Assembly (NCBI GenBank): GCA_030607105.1
Contig: JAUWFF010000113.1
Coordinates: 1 to 5,651, forward strand
Direction: 5' to 3'
DNA length: 5,651 bases
From: Filomicrobium sp.
Lineage (GTDB): Bacteria; Pseudomonadota; Alphaproteobacteria; Rhizobiales; Hyphomicrobiaceae
Shown one piece after another: positions 1 to 5,651 of this stretch. Under the pieces are notes generated by a model. That model was not told the DNA's origin, made no database searches, and worked only from the letters and a program-made list of their open reading frames with translations. Numbering within the stretch: the first letter of the stretch is position 1; each line of letters begins with the position of its first letter. A program made the position numbers and the translations under genes.

Positions 1-231
1 ACCGCGGCTGACCGCCTCCTCGGCAATTACAGGAATACCTGGTGCCAATTTCCGCAAATCATCCAAGATCAGGACCTCAGCCTCCTGATCAGCAAGCGTC
101 ACGGGGCTACCGTCAGCCTTTTGGGTCGCTCCCTTGTCCTCTCTTTTGAAGAACTTGAGCGTGATCAGACCCGCCCGCAACGCGGTTGCGGTAAGACCCT
201 CGGCGAGCGATTTCAATTCTGCGTCATTCAT
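1..231 (-). CDS. cysQ: 3'(2'),5'-bisphosphate nucleotidase CysQ, N-terminal part (runs off left edge)
   Basis: Only the first 77 codons are inside the window. The protein begins MNDAELKSLAEGLTATALRA and continues to a DGSPVTLADQEAE stretch (residues 41-52) and a PGIPVIAEEAVS stretch (64-75). Spacing and wording match the N-terminal half of the inositol-monophosphatase superfamily, CysQ branch, where the second glutamate of the EE pair helps bind catalytic magnesium. The diagnostic DPIDGT motif would lie beyond the left edge, so assignment to CysQ rather than another IMPase rests on the VTxAD and IPVIAEE wording. CysQ proteins hydrolyse 3'-phosphoadenosine 5'-phosphate, a by-product of sulfate assimilation, in the cytoplasm. 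The start at 231 has an AAGGG about 12 bases upstream. An in-frame ATG at 267 would add 12 residues but has no visible ribosome site and is less likely. No obvious promoter was found upstream. Confidence 0.88.
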   Translation of the reverse strand, partial: MNDAELKSLAEGLTATALRAGLITLKFFKREDKGATQKADGSPVTLADQEAEVLILDDLRKLAPGIPVIAEEAVSRG

Positions 232-413
232 TCTGTATGCGCACCCTTCAAACTGGATCAAATGCATCTGGCGGGCCTAGCACGTTGCCCGGCTCAGCGC
301 GATCCGGCGTGTCGAAAAACCTCACTCATCGTGGTCCGAAGGCAATCTTACCCGAGGCAAGCGGATCCGCGCGAAGATGGCTTCACCGACTGAACGCCGC
401 GACAGAGGCTCCG
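232..413. other. Divergent intergenic region between cysQ and the DUF2793 relic
   Basis: This 182-base stretch separates the minus-strand cysQ start from the plus-strand start of the decayed DUF2793 gene. I see no convincing gene, hairpin or sigma-70-type promoter in it. It must have carried the cysQ promoter and, ancestrally, the promoter or operon junction of the DUF2793 gene. A retained AGAGG ribosome site lies at 404-408, five bases before the ancestral ATG at 414. Confidence 0.5.
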
Positions 414-898
414 ATGCAGAAGACAGACAACCTTCGGCTCCCCTAGCTAATGGCCGCCCAGGTTCAAAAAAAGTCACACATAGCGAAGCACGCCGCAAAC
501 TTGATGCGATTGCTCAGCTTTCCCTTGTCGACCGCAATTTGGCGAGCCTACCCGGCAGCCGTTCAAATGGCGAACGCTACGTCTTCGCCGTTGGCGCCAC
601 TGGAGACAGGGCAGGCCACGATGGCAAGATCACCGCCTATTAAGACAGCGCCTGCATATTCCCAGAACCTTGTGAAGACTGGATTGCGTGGGTTGCCGAC
701 GAAGACACCGCGATTGCCTTCGACGGTGCGGCCTGGGTGGCGCTGTCGTGCGTCGGCGCCAGCGTCAACCCGACCCCGCTTGTTGGAAGCAATGCTACCG
801 CCGATACGACGAACCGCCTTTCCGTAGCAGCACCGCTGCAAACGCAATTGGGAGCGGACAAGGCCGCTCCCAATCGAAGTCGGTTGCATTCCGATTGA
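414..898 (+). pseudogene. Decayed DUF2793-domain (phage / gene-transfer-agent-like) gene
   Basis: Reading from the ATG at 414 gives MQKTDNLRLP, a TAG codon (444-446) where I would expect tyrosine, then LMAAQVQKK. The frame then breaks at the A7 run (466-472). The -1 frame continues VTHSEARRKLDAIAQLS, GSRSNGERYVFAVGATGD and AGHDGKITAY, hits TAA (641-643) where relatives usually have glutamine, and goes on with DWIAWVADEDTAIAFDGAAW and NPTPLVGSNATADTTNRLSV. This is the recognisable order of the DUF2793 N-terminal region (LxLPYxMxxQxQKHVTHNEALRxLDA, then a GERYxVAxGATGxWAGxxGxIAAxQDGAW block, then GWLAWVADE, then NATADTTNRL). Recognisable homology ends near 835; the frame closes at TGA 896-898 within a hairpin, so the usual C-terminal portion is missing. 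Ancestral proteins of this family are structural or adhesion parts of prophages and gene transfer agents (recalled, not checked). With two stops, a frameshift and a truncation it cannot make the full protein. The ribosome site AGAGG at 404-408 is still present. Confidence 0.85.
847..874 (-). terminator. Perfect 11-bp hairpin, likely terminator of the DUF2541-repeat gene
   Basis: The arm ATTGGGAGCGG (847-857) pairs perfectly with CCGCTCCCAAT (864-874) around the six-base loop acaagg. It begins 28 bases past the stop of the minus-strand exported-protein gene, where an intrinsic terminator belongs. In that direction the stem is followed by TGCGTTTGC, which is only weakly T-rich. In the plus direction no T-run follows at all. 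It lies inside the nonhomologous tail of the decayed plus-strand gene, so it belongs functionally to the minus-strand gene. Confidence 0.65.
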
Positions 899-902
899 CT
901 TG

Positions 903-2018
903 TCAACGCCGCCAGCGCCTGCGCTCCCGCGGCTTACCCCATAGCTCAACCTCCCCAGCCCCCCTAAAATTCAGACGTGTTCGATACTGGAACTTAATGT
1001 AATCGATGTAGCGTCGTCCGTTGAGCTTATATGGCGGCGTGCTTTCACCGGCCTCGAGCGTCCCATACAAAGGAATGTCTTCACGTTCGCCGTTGCCATA
1101 CACGATTGTCATGCCATACATCCGCACATTTTGATTGCGGGCGCGGGCACGGATGCTAACAAAGCGTCCACGCGATTCCCCAACCCTAAAGATATCTGCA
1201 TCCTTGCCAAACGGACCGGCTTTGCGCCGACCCAACAGGTCCCAACCATCGATCGACGCCTCCCTTCTTAGCTTCCGCCGGTATCCTCTAGGCGCGCGCC
1301 TGCCGAGCAAGTCGATACGGGCGACACCCGCGGCGCCTCGTTGCGGGCGCAGTTTCAAGGCGATGGACTTGATCCTCCGGTTATAGCCAAGCAGATCGAT
1401 CGCATCCGTCATTTCACCGGGATTCAGGCGATCACGGATACGGACCCGTTGCCGCTCACCATTCTGAAAGATGATTTCGGCCCGTCTAATATTGACCGCA
1501 TCACCCCAAGCGCGAAGGCGGACCTTCGCGACCGGTGTTTCGCCACCATCGAGGCGCATCCTGGTTTCGCGATCGTCTGTTTCGATGCGCACCGATTCGA
1601 GAACTTTGTAATCACCAGGTGGATCGGCGATCAAACCGTAGACCTGAAATGTGCCTGGGCTTTGCTCATCGCTGCGGTACTTGATTTCTGCTCGTCGTAC
1701 AACAGCACTTCTCCCTGGCAGATCGACCTGGACACCCTTAGTACCGCTCTTTATCCAAGAGGCAATCCGATAAGTGCGCTTGACACCCTTGTCGACAAAG
1801 AGTGTGAGCGTCTCCACATACACTTGTCCGCCGACTGCAACGAGTGAGACCTTTTTGAAGCGGCCCATCTTCGGAGTGAACTCGACGACCTTTACGCTGG
1901 TTTGCTTTTCGATGGGCAACGCGAACCATTCGCCGCCACTACGGGCCTGCACGGAGCCCGAAACTGACATCAGCGTCATGGCTACTGCAGTGAGGACTGC
2001 CAACGAGTACTTCAACAC
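903..2018 (-). CDS. Exported protein with three DUF2541-like repeats
   Basis: The 371-residue product starts with a Sec-type signal peptide: a lysine at residue 3, a hydrophobic core SLAVLTAVAMTLMSV (5-19), and a likely signal peptidase cut after SVQA (residue 25). It is therefore probably periplasmic. The mature part holds three diverged copies of a beta-strand-rich unit at about residues 41-128, 140-240 and 257-361. Each copy has a VSIRARxxxVxI-type strand, an NGER-type turn, a short xxxGExxxxxDLxGxxRxI segment, a strand such as IKFQYR and a closing strand ending VxLxG. This resembles DUF2541 proteins, whose role is unknown, so I assign no activity. The tail is very basic (KPRERRRWRR). The GTG at 2018 is chosen because GAGAGGAG lies seven bases upstream and the signal peptide follows at once. 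A TTG directly after it is the alternative. The gene stands alone, converges on the DUF2793 relic and diverges from the XdhC-family gene. Confidence 0.82.
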   Translation of the reverse strand: MLKYSLAVLTAVAMTLMSVSGSVQARSGGEWFALPIEKQTSVKVVEFTPKMGRFKKVSLVAVGGQVYVETLTLFVDKGVKRTYRIASWIKSGTKGVQVDLPGRSAVVRRAEIKYRSDEQSPGTFQVYGLIADPPGDYKVLESVRIETDDRETRMRLDGGETPVAKVRLRAWGDAVNIRRAEIIFQNGERQRVRIRDRLNPGEMTDAIDLLGYNRRIKSIALKLRPQRGAAGVARIDLLGRRAPRGYRRKLRREASIDGWDLLGRRKAGPFGKDADIFRVGESRGRFVSIRARARNQNVRMYGMTIVYGNGEREDIPLYGTLEAGESTPPYKLNGRRYIDYIKFQYRTRLNFRGAGEVELWGKPRERRRWRR

Positions 2019-2434
2019 GAGAACGCTCCTCTCAGTTTTTCCCTCTAAATCTTCGCGGTGGCCGGTAACGCGAACAGTGCTTCGCTGCGCCACCCACCAA
2101 TGGCCTTCATTACTGTTGCCGGCCTTCACGAATGGCGACAGCATAATGTCGATACTCTCTCGACCCTGAACCGCATGTGAAGAGATCATCGACAAGGGTC
2201 TTCCAGCAACGGAGAAATTCTTCTAACGAACATCGTCGACAGAAAAATGATGCAAGCAGAAAGACGTGCCCCCGACGCGGAGCTATTTCAAAAAGGTTTT
2301 GCCACGTTAGCGCCGCAATGCGTTCCATGCTCTTGGCAAATCACGTTTTCCTGGAACTCATGGATTGAAAGCAGCAAGTCCTCTGGGCAAAACACCAGCA
2401 AGACCCGCTTCAAATACAGCGGTATGAATGTGCC
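2019..2434. other. Divergent intergenic region, no convincing gene
   Basis: These 416 bases lie between the divergent starts of the DUF2541-repeat gene and the XdhC-family gene and must contain both promoters. Short open frames exist on both strands but none has a good ribosome site or a recognisable product. A loose inverted pair GACCCT (2162-2167) and AGGGTC (2196-2201) is too short and too widely spaced to call an operator. I could not find a clear -35/-10 pair facing either gene. A possible -35 TTGGCA at 2333-2338 has no matching -10. Confidence 0.55.
2026..2033 (-). promoter_or_regulatory. Ribosome binding site of the DUF2541-repeat gene
   Basis: Read on the minus strand this is GAGAGGAG, ending seven bases before the GTG start at 2018. 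It decides the start: the frame remains open upstream to a TTG at 2195, but the strong site and the signal peptide directly after it place initiation at 2018. Confidence 0.75.
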
Positions 2435-3472
2435 ATGATTGAGAATAGCAATAGCGGTGCATTCCGCACTCTCGATATCTGGGCCAACGCTCATGATTGG
2501 CTGGCCGAAGGTCGCGCGATTTGCATGGCCACCGTCATCGACACCTGGGGCTCCTCGCCAGTTGCCGTAGGTGGCCAGATGGTGATCGCCGGAGACGAAG
2601 AGTTTCAGGGCTCGGTATCAGGCGGATGCATCGAAACCGACGTCATCGTCGCTGCACTGGACGCCATCTCGCAGCGGGTCCCGAAGCGATTGAGCTTTGG
2701 CATTGCGGACGAAACTGCATGGGCCTCCGGACTGCCCTGCGGTGGTAACATCGAGATCCTTGTTGAACCCCTGCAAGGGGCCGCCGATCTGGCGTACGCC
2801 AAGGCTATCATCACCGCCCGCAACGAGCGTCGCCTGCTCTTGGTCACTACCAATCTTGATAGTGGAGCAAGGACGCTGTACGAATCGACCGAAGGCCTGC
2901 ATGCCAAAATTGTACCGCTCTTCAAAGCAGGACACAGCGAGCTCGTCCGCGCAGCCCCAACCGATGTCTTTGCCCACGCCTACGTACCAAGCCCAAGGCT
3001 CTACATTGTCGGCGCCACACACATCGCTCAGGCACTCGTTTCCATATCCGGCATCTTGGGCCTTACACCTGTTGTCATCGATCCACGCGACAGTTTCGCG
3101 TCTTCAACGCGTTTTGGCACAACGCGCATTCTCAATGTCTGGCCGAAGGACGCCTTGAACGAACTGGGCCTCGATCCGTTCAGCGCTGTCATTGCCTTGG
3201 CCCATGTCGCCCATATTGACGACGAAGCACTGAGCTTGGCTCTGGGCAGCCCCACCCGCTACATCGGCGCGCTTGGCTCAAAGAGAAACCACGCCAAACG
3301 GCGCGTCCGCCTATCGGAGGCGGGATTTGCAGACGAAGTGATAGACCGCATCCACTGTCCCATCGGCCTCGACATTGGTGCCATCACGCCAGAGGAAATC
3401 GCCCTGGCGATCACCTCCGAGCTTGTCCTCGCGTTTCGCGGCCCCAAACCCCGCGCACCGGCGGCCACATGA
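2435..3472 (+). CDS. XdhC/CoxI-family molybdenum hydroxylase maturation protein
   Basis: The product has 345 residues, about the usual size. The N-terminal XdhC_CoxI domain spans about residues 14-115 and shows TWGSSPVAVGGQ (37-48), GSVSGGCIE (59-67) and GLPCGGNIEILVE (99-111), including the conserved cysteines 65 and 102. A linker (115-185) leads to the C-terminal Rossmann-like XdhC domain (about 188-330) with RLYIVGATHIAQAL (188-201), VIDPR (214-218), RYIGALGSKR (275-284) and HCPIGLDIGAITPEEIA (307-323). Proteins of this family bind molybdenum cofactor and help insert its sulfurated form into xanthine-dehydrogenase or CO-dehydrogenase-type hydroxylases in the cytoplasm. It is the first gene of an operon with the nucleotidyltransferase 15 bases downstream. 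Its own ribosome site is poor (AGCGG, 12 bases away). The ATG at 2435 is the only start that keeps the whole first domain without a large extension. No hydroxylase gene is in view, so the client enzyme is unknown. Confidence 0.92.
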   Translation: MIENSNSGAFRTLDIWANAHDWLAEGRAICMATVIDTWGSSPVAVGGQMVIAGDEEFQGSVSGGCIETDVIVAALDAISQRVPKRLSFGIADETAWASGLPCGGNIEILVEPLQGAADLAYAKAIITARNERRLLLVTTNLDSGARTLYESTEGLHAKIVPLFKAGHSELVRAAPTDVFAHAYVPSPRLYIVGATHIAQALVSISGILGLTPVVIDPRDSFASSTRFGTTRILNVWPKDALNELGLDPFSAVIALAHVAHIDDEALSLALGSPTRYIGALGSKRNHAKRRVRLSEAGFADEVIDRIHCPIGLDIGAITPEEIALAITSELVLAFRGPKPRAPAAT

Positions 3473-3474
3473 CC

Positions 3475-3479
3475 AGGAG
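3475..3479 (+). promoter_or_regulatory. Ribosome binding site of the MocA-like gene
   Basis: AGGAG lies eight bases before the ATG at 3488 and just after the stop of the XdhC-family gene. It selects this ATG over the out-of-frame ATG at 3483. Confidence 0.75.
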
Positions 3480-3487
3480 TCGATGAT

Positions 3488-4069
3488 ATGGCGGTCGCCT
3501 GCCTCATCCTTGCCGCTGGGCAGTCCGCGCGGTTCGGCAATACTGACAAACTGCTCGCGGAAATTGATGGGCGACCGCTCATTCGCCACGCCGTTGACGA
3601 AGCCCTGGCATCCCGCTCAAGAGACGTCCATGTCATCGTGCAGCCAGACAGTGTTCTTTTGGACAAGGCACTCGCGGGCCTGCCAGTGACCCGGTGCATC
3701 AACCGGGATTTCGCCAGCGGCATCGGCAGCTCCATCGCCGTCGGCGTTCGCAGCCTGGCCCAAGACGTATCGGGGGCACTGATCCTTCCGGCTGACATGC
3801 CTTGGATGACGGCCGAGGTGTTAGATGCGCTGATCACTGCCTTCGAATTCACGGGAGGCTCACTCGTGACGCTCCCCATCACGGCCGAGGGCGAGCAGCG
3901 CAATCCGGTGCTCTGGCCAAAAAGCTACTTCAAGGAACTTTGCGGTCTTCACGCTGACCACGGCGCCAAGCACTTGATCCCCACCGACCCCGAGAAACTC
4001 CAGAAGATCCAGATTCTGGATGAGGCTGGGTTCCAGGATGTCGACACCCCGGACGACCTCGCCCCTTAA
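3488..4069 (+). CDS. MobA/MocA-like molybdopterin nucleotidyltransferase (NTP_transf_3 family)
   Basis: The 193-residue protein has the normal length for this family. It opens with the nucleotide-binding signature LAAGQSARFG followed by DKL (residues 8-22, with the conserved lysine at 21). It then has GIGSSIAVGV (78-87), a metal-binding PADMPWM (101-107, aspartate 103), the EQRNPVLWP segment (136-144) where relatives read GxPVxF, DHGAKHLI (157-164, usually GDxGAR) and a closing DVDTPDDL (184-191). Relatives transfer CMP or GMP to molybdopterin to make the dinucleotide cofactor. Pairing with an XdhC-family gene favours the cytidylyltransferase (MocA) role, since xanthine-dehydrogenase-family enzymes commonly use MCD in bacteria. 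The exact nucleotide cannot be read from the sequence. All key motifs are intact. It is very probably cotranscribed with the gene 15 bases upstream. Confidence 0.9.
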   Translation: MAVACLILAAGQSARFGNTDKLLAEIDGRPLIRHAVDEALASRSRDVHVIVQPDSVLLDKALAGLPVTRCINRDFASGIGSSIAVGVRSLAQDVSGALILPADMPWMTAEVLDALITAFEFTGGSLVTLPITAEGEQRNPVLWPKSYFKELCGLHADHGAKHLIPTDPEKLQKIQILDEAGFQDVDTPDDLAP

Positions 4070-4333
4070 CAAAACTTTACATTGCCGCAATGGTAGCGCG
4101 AAGACATCGTGTTTACTGGGCTTCGCGCCCCGGCTCTCGTGGTCTTGATCGCGCTAACGTGAAGGAGCAATCAGGGTTTCAGCTAACATTCATCATAATT
4201 TGGGGAGAAATCTCAACGTCGGGCTGAGCCGTATCCCTATAGTGAGACTTCCGTCGCAATCAAATGAAGCTTTTGGGTGTGTGAACAAAATCAAGACCTC
4301 TGGAACATTGACGTCACGCCACGGTAATCGAAG
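4070..4333. other. Spacer upstream of the RND adaptor gene
   Basis: This 264-base stretch separates the molybdenum-cofactor pair from the RND adaptor. Besides the hairpin at 4096-4128 it holds short dyads: ATTGC, one base, GCAAT (4081-4091), GAGA-AA-TCTC (4205-4214) and a TGACGTCA palindrome (4309-4316), any of which might be a regulator site or chance. No convincing coding frame was found, and I could not identify a clear promoter. No divergent TetR- or MarR-type regulator gene, often found next to efflux operons, is present here. Confidence 0.45.
4096..4128 (+). terminator. Possible weak terminator hairpin after the MocA-like gene
   Basis: GCGCGAAG (4096-4103) pairs perfectly with CTTCGCGC (4121-4128) across a 17-base loop, starting 26 bases past the stop of the MocA-like gene. 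The position suits a terminator, but the loop is long and the following bases are CCCGGC rather than a T-run. It could act with Rho, be an RNA-processing hairpin, or be chance. Confidence 0.3.
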
Positions 4334-5651
4334 ATGAACATTCATGACCAAAAGATCACATCGATGACCAGGGCGGAGACAACAAGCCGCAAGGATGCGC
4401 CCGCCGACGCGTCACAAACGCCGCCTGCGTCGGAACCATCGGCGCGCCGTTACGACAAACAGCAACAAGCCCGCCCGTCCGGGACCGGGCTTCTCACCAC
4501 TTTAGCGCGCGTAACACTGAAGGTGCTGCTCCCCATAGCAGTGATCGCTGCCGGCTACTTCTCCTACACTTATTTGACCAGCACCAAGCCTGAGCCCCCT
4601 GTGCGCCCTAAACAGGAGCGCGCGTTCACGGTGACCAGCATTCACGCGCGCGCCGGAGATTTCCAACCCAAGCTCACCTTGTTCGGCTCCACGGTCGCAG
4701 GTCGTCAAGTCGACATCCGCGCTCTCGTCTCCGGGCTGATCATACAGACCGGCGAGACGTTGCGAGAAGGTGGCCAAATCAACGCCGGAGAACTTCTGCT
4801 TAAAATAGACCCGATCGATTATCGCACCGGCCTAGCTGAACTCGAAGCTCAGCTTCTGGAAACCCGCGCCAAAATAAGTGAATTCGAAAGCGAGTTAGTC
4901 GCGGCCAAGCAGTCGCTCAAGCATGCCCGCGACCAAGTTGATCTCGCGATCATCGACTTGAGCCGCGCTACGCCTTTGGTGGATCGCGGCACAGTTTCGG
5001 CACGCACCGTCGACGATCGTCGCCAAATCGTTCTGCAGCGCCAACAAGCCGCCGACCAGATTGAAAACAACCTAGCTGTCTGGGAAGCTCGCATCGCCCA
5101 GCAGATCGCGGCGGCATCTCGCCTTGATACAGCCATTGAGCGCGCCCAACGCCGGCTAACCGAGACCGAGTTGCGGGCACCATTTTCGGCTTTCGTAACC
5201 GAAGTGGGTGCGCAGGTCGGGCGCCTGGTTGGCAGCAACGACAAAGTAGCAACTCTCATCGATCGCGATTGGATTGAGGCTCGCTTCAATCTGACTGACG
5301 AGCAGTTCGGCCGCATCGTCTCCAAGGAAGGCAAGCTCACCGGCCGCGAGGTGGAGGTCCACTGGGACCTGGGAAGTAACACGTTCACTTACCCGGCGAC
5401 CATCGAGCGCATCGGTGCCAGGATCTCCTCCGCAACCGGCGGCGTGGAAGTCTACGCACGGATAAAGGACCCGGCGAAGCCGGTTCCCCTCCGCCCCGGA
5501 GCTTTCGTCGAAATCGAGGTTCCCGACACCAAGTATGAAGGCGTTTTCCGCGTGCCGTCGACAGCGATTTATGAAGGCGACACCGTCTATGCGATTGAAA
5601 ATGGCCGACTCGTTCCGCGTAAGGTACGCGTCATCGGCGGTCTCGAACAGG
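4334..5651 (+). CDS. Efflux RND transporter periplasmic adaptor (membrane fusion protein), partial at right edge
   Basis: The first 439 codons are in the window and the frame runs off the right end. Residues 1-60 form a polar, probably disordered cytoplasmic tail rich in Ala, Ser, Pro, Gln and charged residues. One inner-membrane anchor follows (about 64-81, VLLPIAVIAAGYFSYTYL). The periplasmic part shows the first lipoyl half (about 116-160, with VDIRALVSGLI and GELLLKIDPIDY), a long alpha-helical hairpin (about 161-280, heptad-like, Gln, Arg and Ala rich), the second lipoyl half (281-310, RAPFSAFVTEVGAQVGRLV), a beta-barrel (about 313-400, with LRPGAFVEIEVP) and the start of the membrane-proximal domain (VPSTAIYEGDTVYAIENGRL). 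Such adaptors link an RND inner-membrane pump to an outer-membrane channel. The pump gene is expected just past the edge. The ATG at 4334 follows an in-frame TAA at 4325, so translation cannot start earlier. An ATG at 4364 is an alternative, and neither start has a strong ribosome site. The substrate cannot be predicted. Confidence 0.92.
   Translation, partial: MNIHDQKITSMTRAETTSRKDAPADASQTPPASEPSARRYDKQQQARPSGTGLLTTLARVTLKVLLPIAVIAAGYFSYTYLTSTKPEPPVRPKQERAFTVTSIHARAGDFQPKLTLFGSTVAGRQVDIRALVSGLIIQTGETLREGGQINAGELLLKIDPIDYRTGLAELEAQLLETRAKISEFESELVAAKQSLKHARDQVDLAIIDLSRATPLVDRGTVSARTVDDRRQIVLQRQQAADQIENNLAVWEARIAQQIAAASRLDTAIERAQRRLTETELRAPFSAFVTEVGAQVGRLVGSNDKVATLIDRDWIEARFNLTDEQFGRIVSKEGKLTGREVEVHWDLGSNTFTYPATIERIGARISSATGGVEVYARIKDPAKPVPLRPGAFVEIEVPDTKYEGVFRVPSTAIYEGDTVYAIENGRLVPRKVRVIGGLEQ

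Noticed and set aside
377..643. An 88-residue plus-strand protein starting at ATG 377
   Set aside because: Its first 30 or so residues are out of frame with the ancestral DUF2793 start at 414, which has its own ribosome site. It is an accidental fusion created by the frameshift.
563..949. A 128-codon open frame on the minus strand across the DUF2793 relic
   Set aside because: It is antisense to the plus-strand sequence with clear DUF2793 homology, has no recognisable domain, and runs through the terminator hairpin and past the stop of the next gene.
1341..1847. A 168-codon plus-strand open frame inside the DUF2541-repeat gene
   Set aside because: The minus strand carries a signal peptide, a good ribosome site and three matching repeats. 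The plus frame has no recognisable product and is a shadow.
2019..2195. Extended start (TTG at 2195) for the DUF2541-repeat protein, giving 430 residues
   Set aside because: The extension would bury a clear Sec signal peptide about 60 residues inside the protein, while GAGAGGAG sits seven bases before the GTG at 2018.
3259..3903. A 214-codon minus-strand open frame across the XdhC/MocA junction
   Set aside because: It spans two plus-strand genes whose catalytic motifs are all intact, and its Ser/Arg-rich translation looks like an antisense shadow.
4309..4316. TGACGTCA palindrome just upstream of the RND adaptor as an operator
   Set aside because: An isolated 8-base palindrome is expected by chance at this scale, and no second copy or regulator gene is nearby.
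4849..5388. A 179-codon minus-strand open frame within the RND adaptor
   Set aside because: The plus strand encodes a continuous, domain-complete adaptor through this segment. The antisense translation is low-complexity Ser/Arg-rich.
1..5651. CRISPR array, insertion sequence ends, tRNA gene, or defence or toxin-antitoxin system
   Set aside because: No regularly spaced repeats, transposase-like frames, terminal inverted repeats, tRNA cloverleaf sequence or known defence motifs were seen on either strand.

Overview
The window looks like an ordinary chromosomal stretch of a moderately GC-rich alphaproteobacterium, most likely of the Hyphomicrobiales (Rhizobiales). This is inferred from the style of the gene families (a CysQ-type phosphatase, an orphan XdhC/MocA-type pair, a rhizobial-looking RND membrane fusion protein and a DUF2793 relic). 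There is no rRNA or other phylogenetic marker, so the placement is an inference.

Layout from left to right: (1) the 5' part of a CysQ-type 3'(2'),5'-bisphosphate nucleotidase on the minus strand, running off the left edge. (2) A decayed plus-strand DUF2793 gene (phage or gene-transfer-agent-like structural protein) at 414-898. It carries a nonsense codon, a one-base frameshift, a second nonsense codon and a missing C-terminal part. (3) A convergent minus-strand gene for an exported protein of 371 residues, built from three copies of a DUF2541-like beta-rich domain. A perfect 11-bp hairpin just past its stop, inside the tail of the relic, probably serves as its terminator. (4) A 416-base divergent intergenic region. 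(5) A plus-strand two-gene operon: an XdhC/CoxI-family molybdenum-enzyme maturation factor, then a MobA/MocA-like nucleotidyltransferase 15 bases downstream. (6) A 264-base spacer with a weak hairpin. (7) The first 439 codons of an RND efflux periplasmic adaptor, running off the right edge.

The XdhC and MocA-like proteins should act together in preparing and inserting the molybdenum cofactor of a xanthine-dehydrogenase-family hydroxylase, but no such hydroxylase is encoded here, so their client is elsewhere. The RND adaptor presumably starts an efflux operon whose pump gene lies beyond the right edge. CysQ (PAP and sulfur-assimilation metabolism) and the DUF2541-repeat protein stand alone. 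I see no CRISPR, insertion sequence, tRNA, defence system or other obviously new system. The most interesting items are the multiply broken DUF2793 relic, whose frameshift lies exactly on a dnaX-type slippery heptamer, and the triplicated-domain exported protein.
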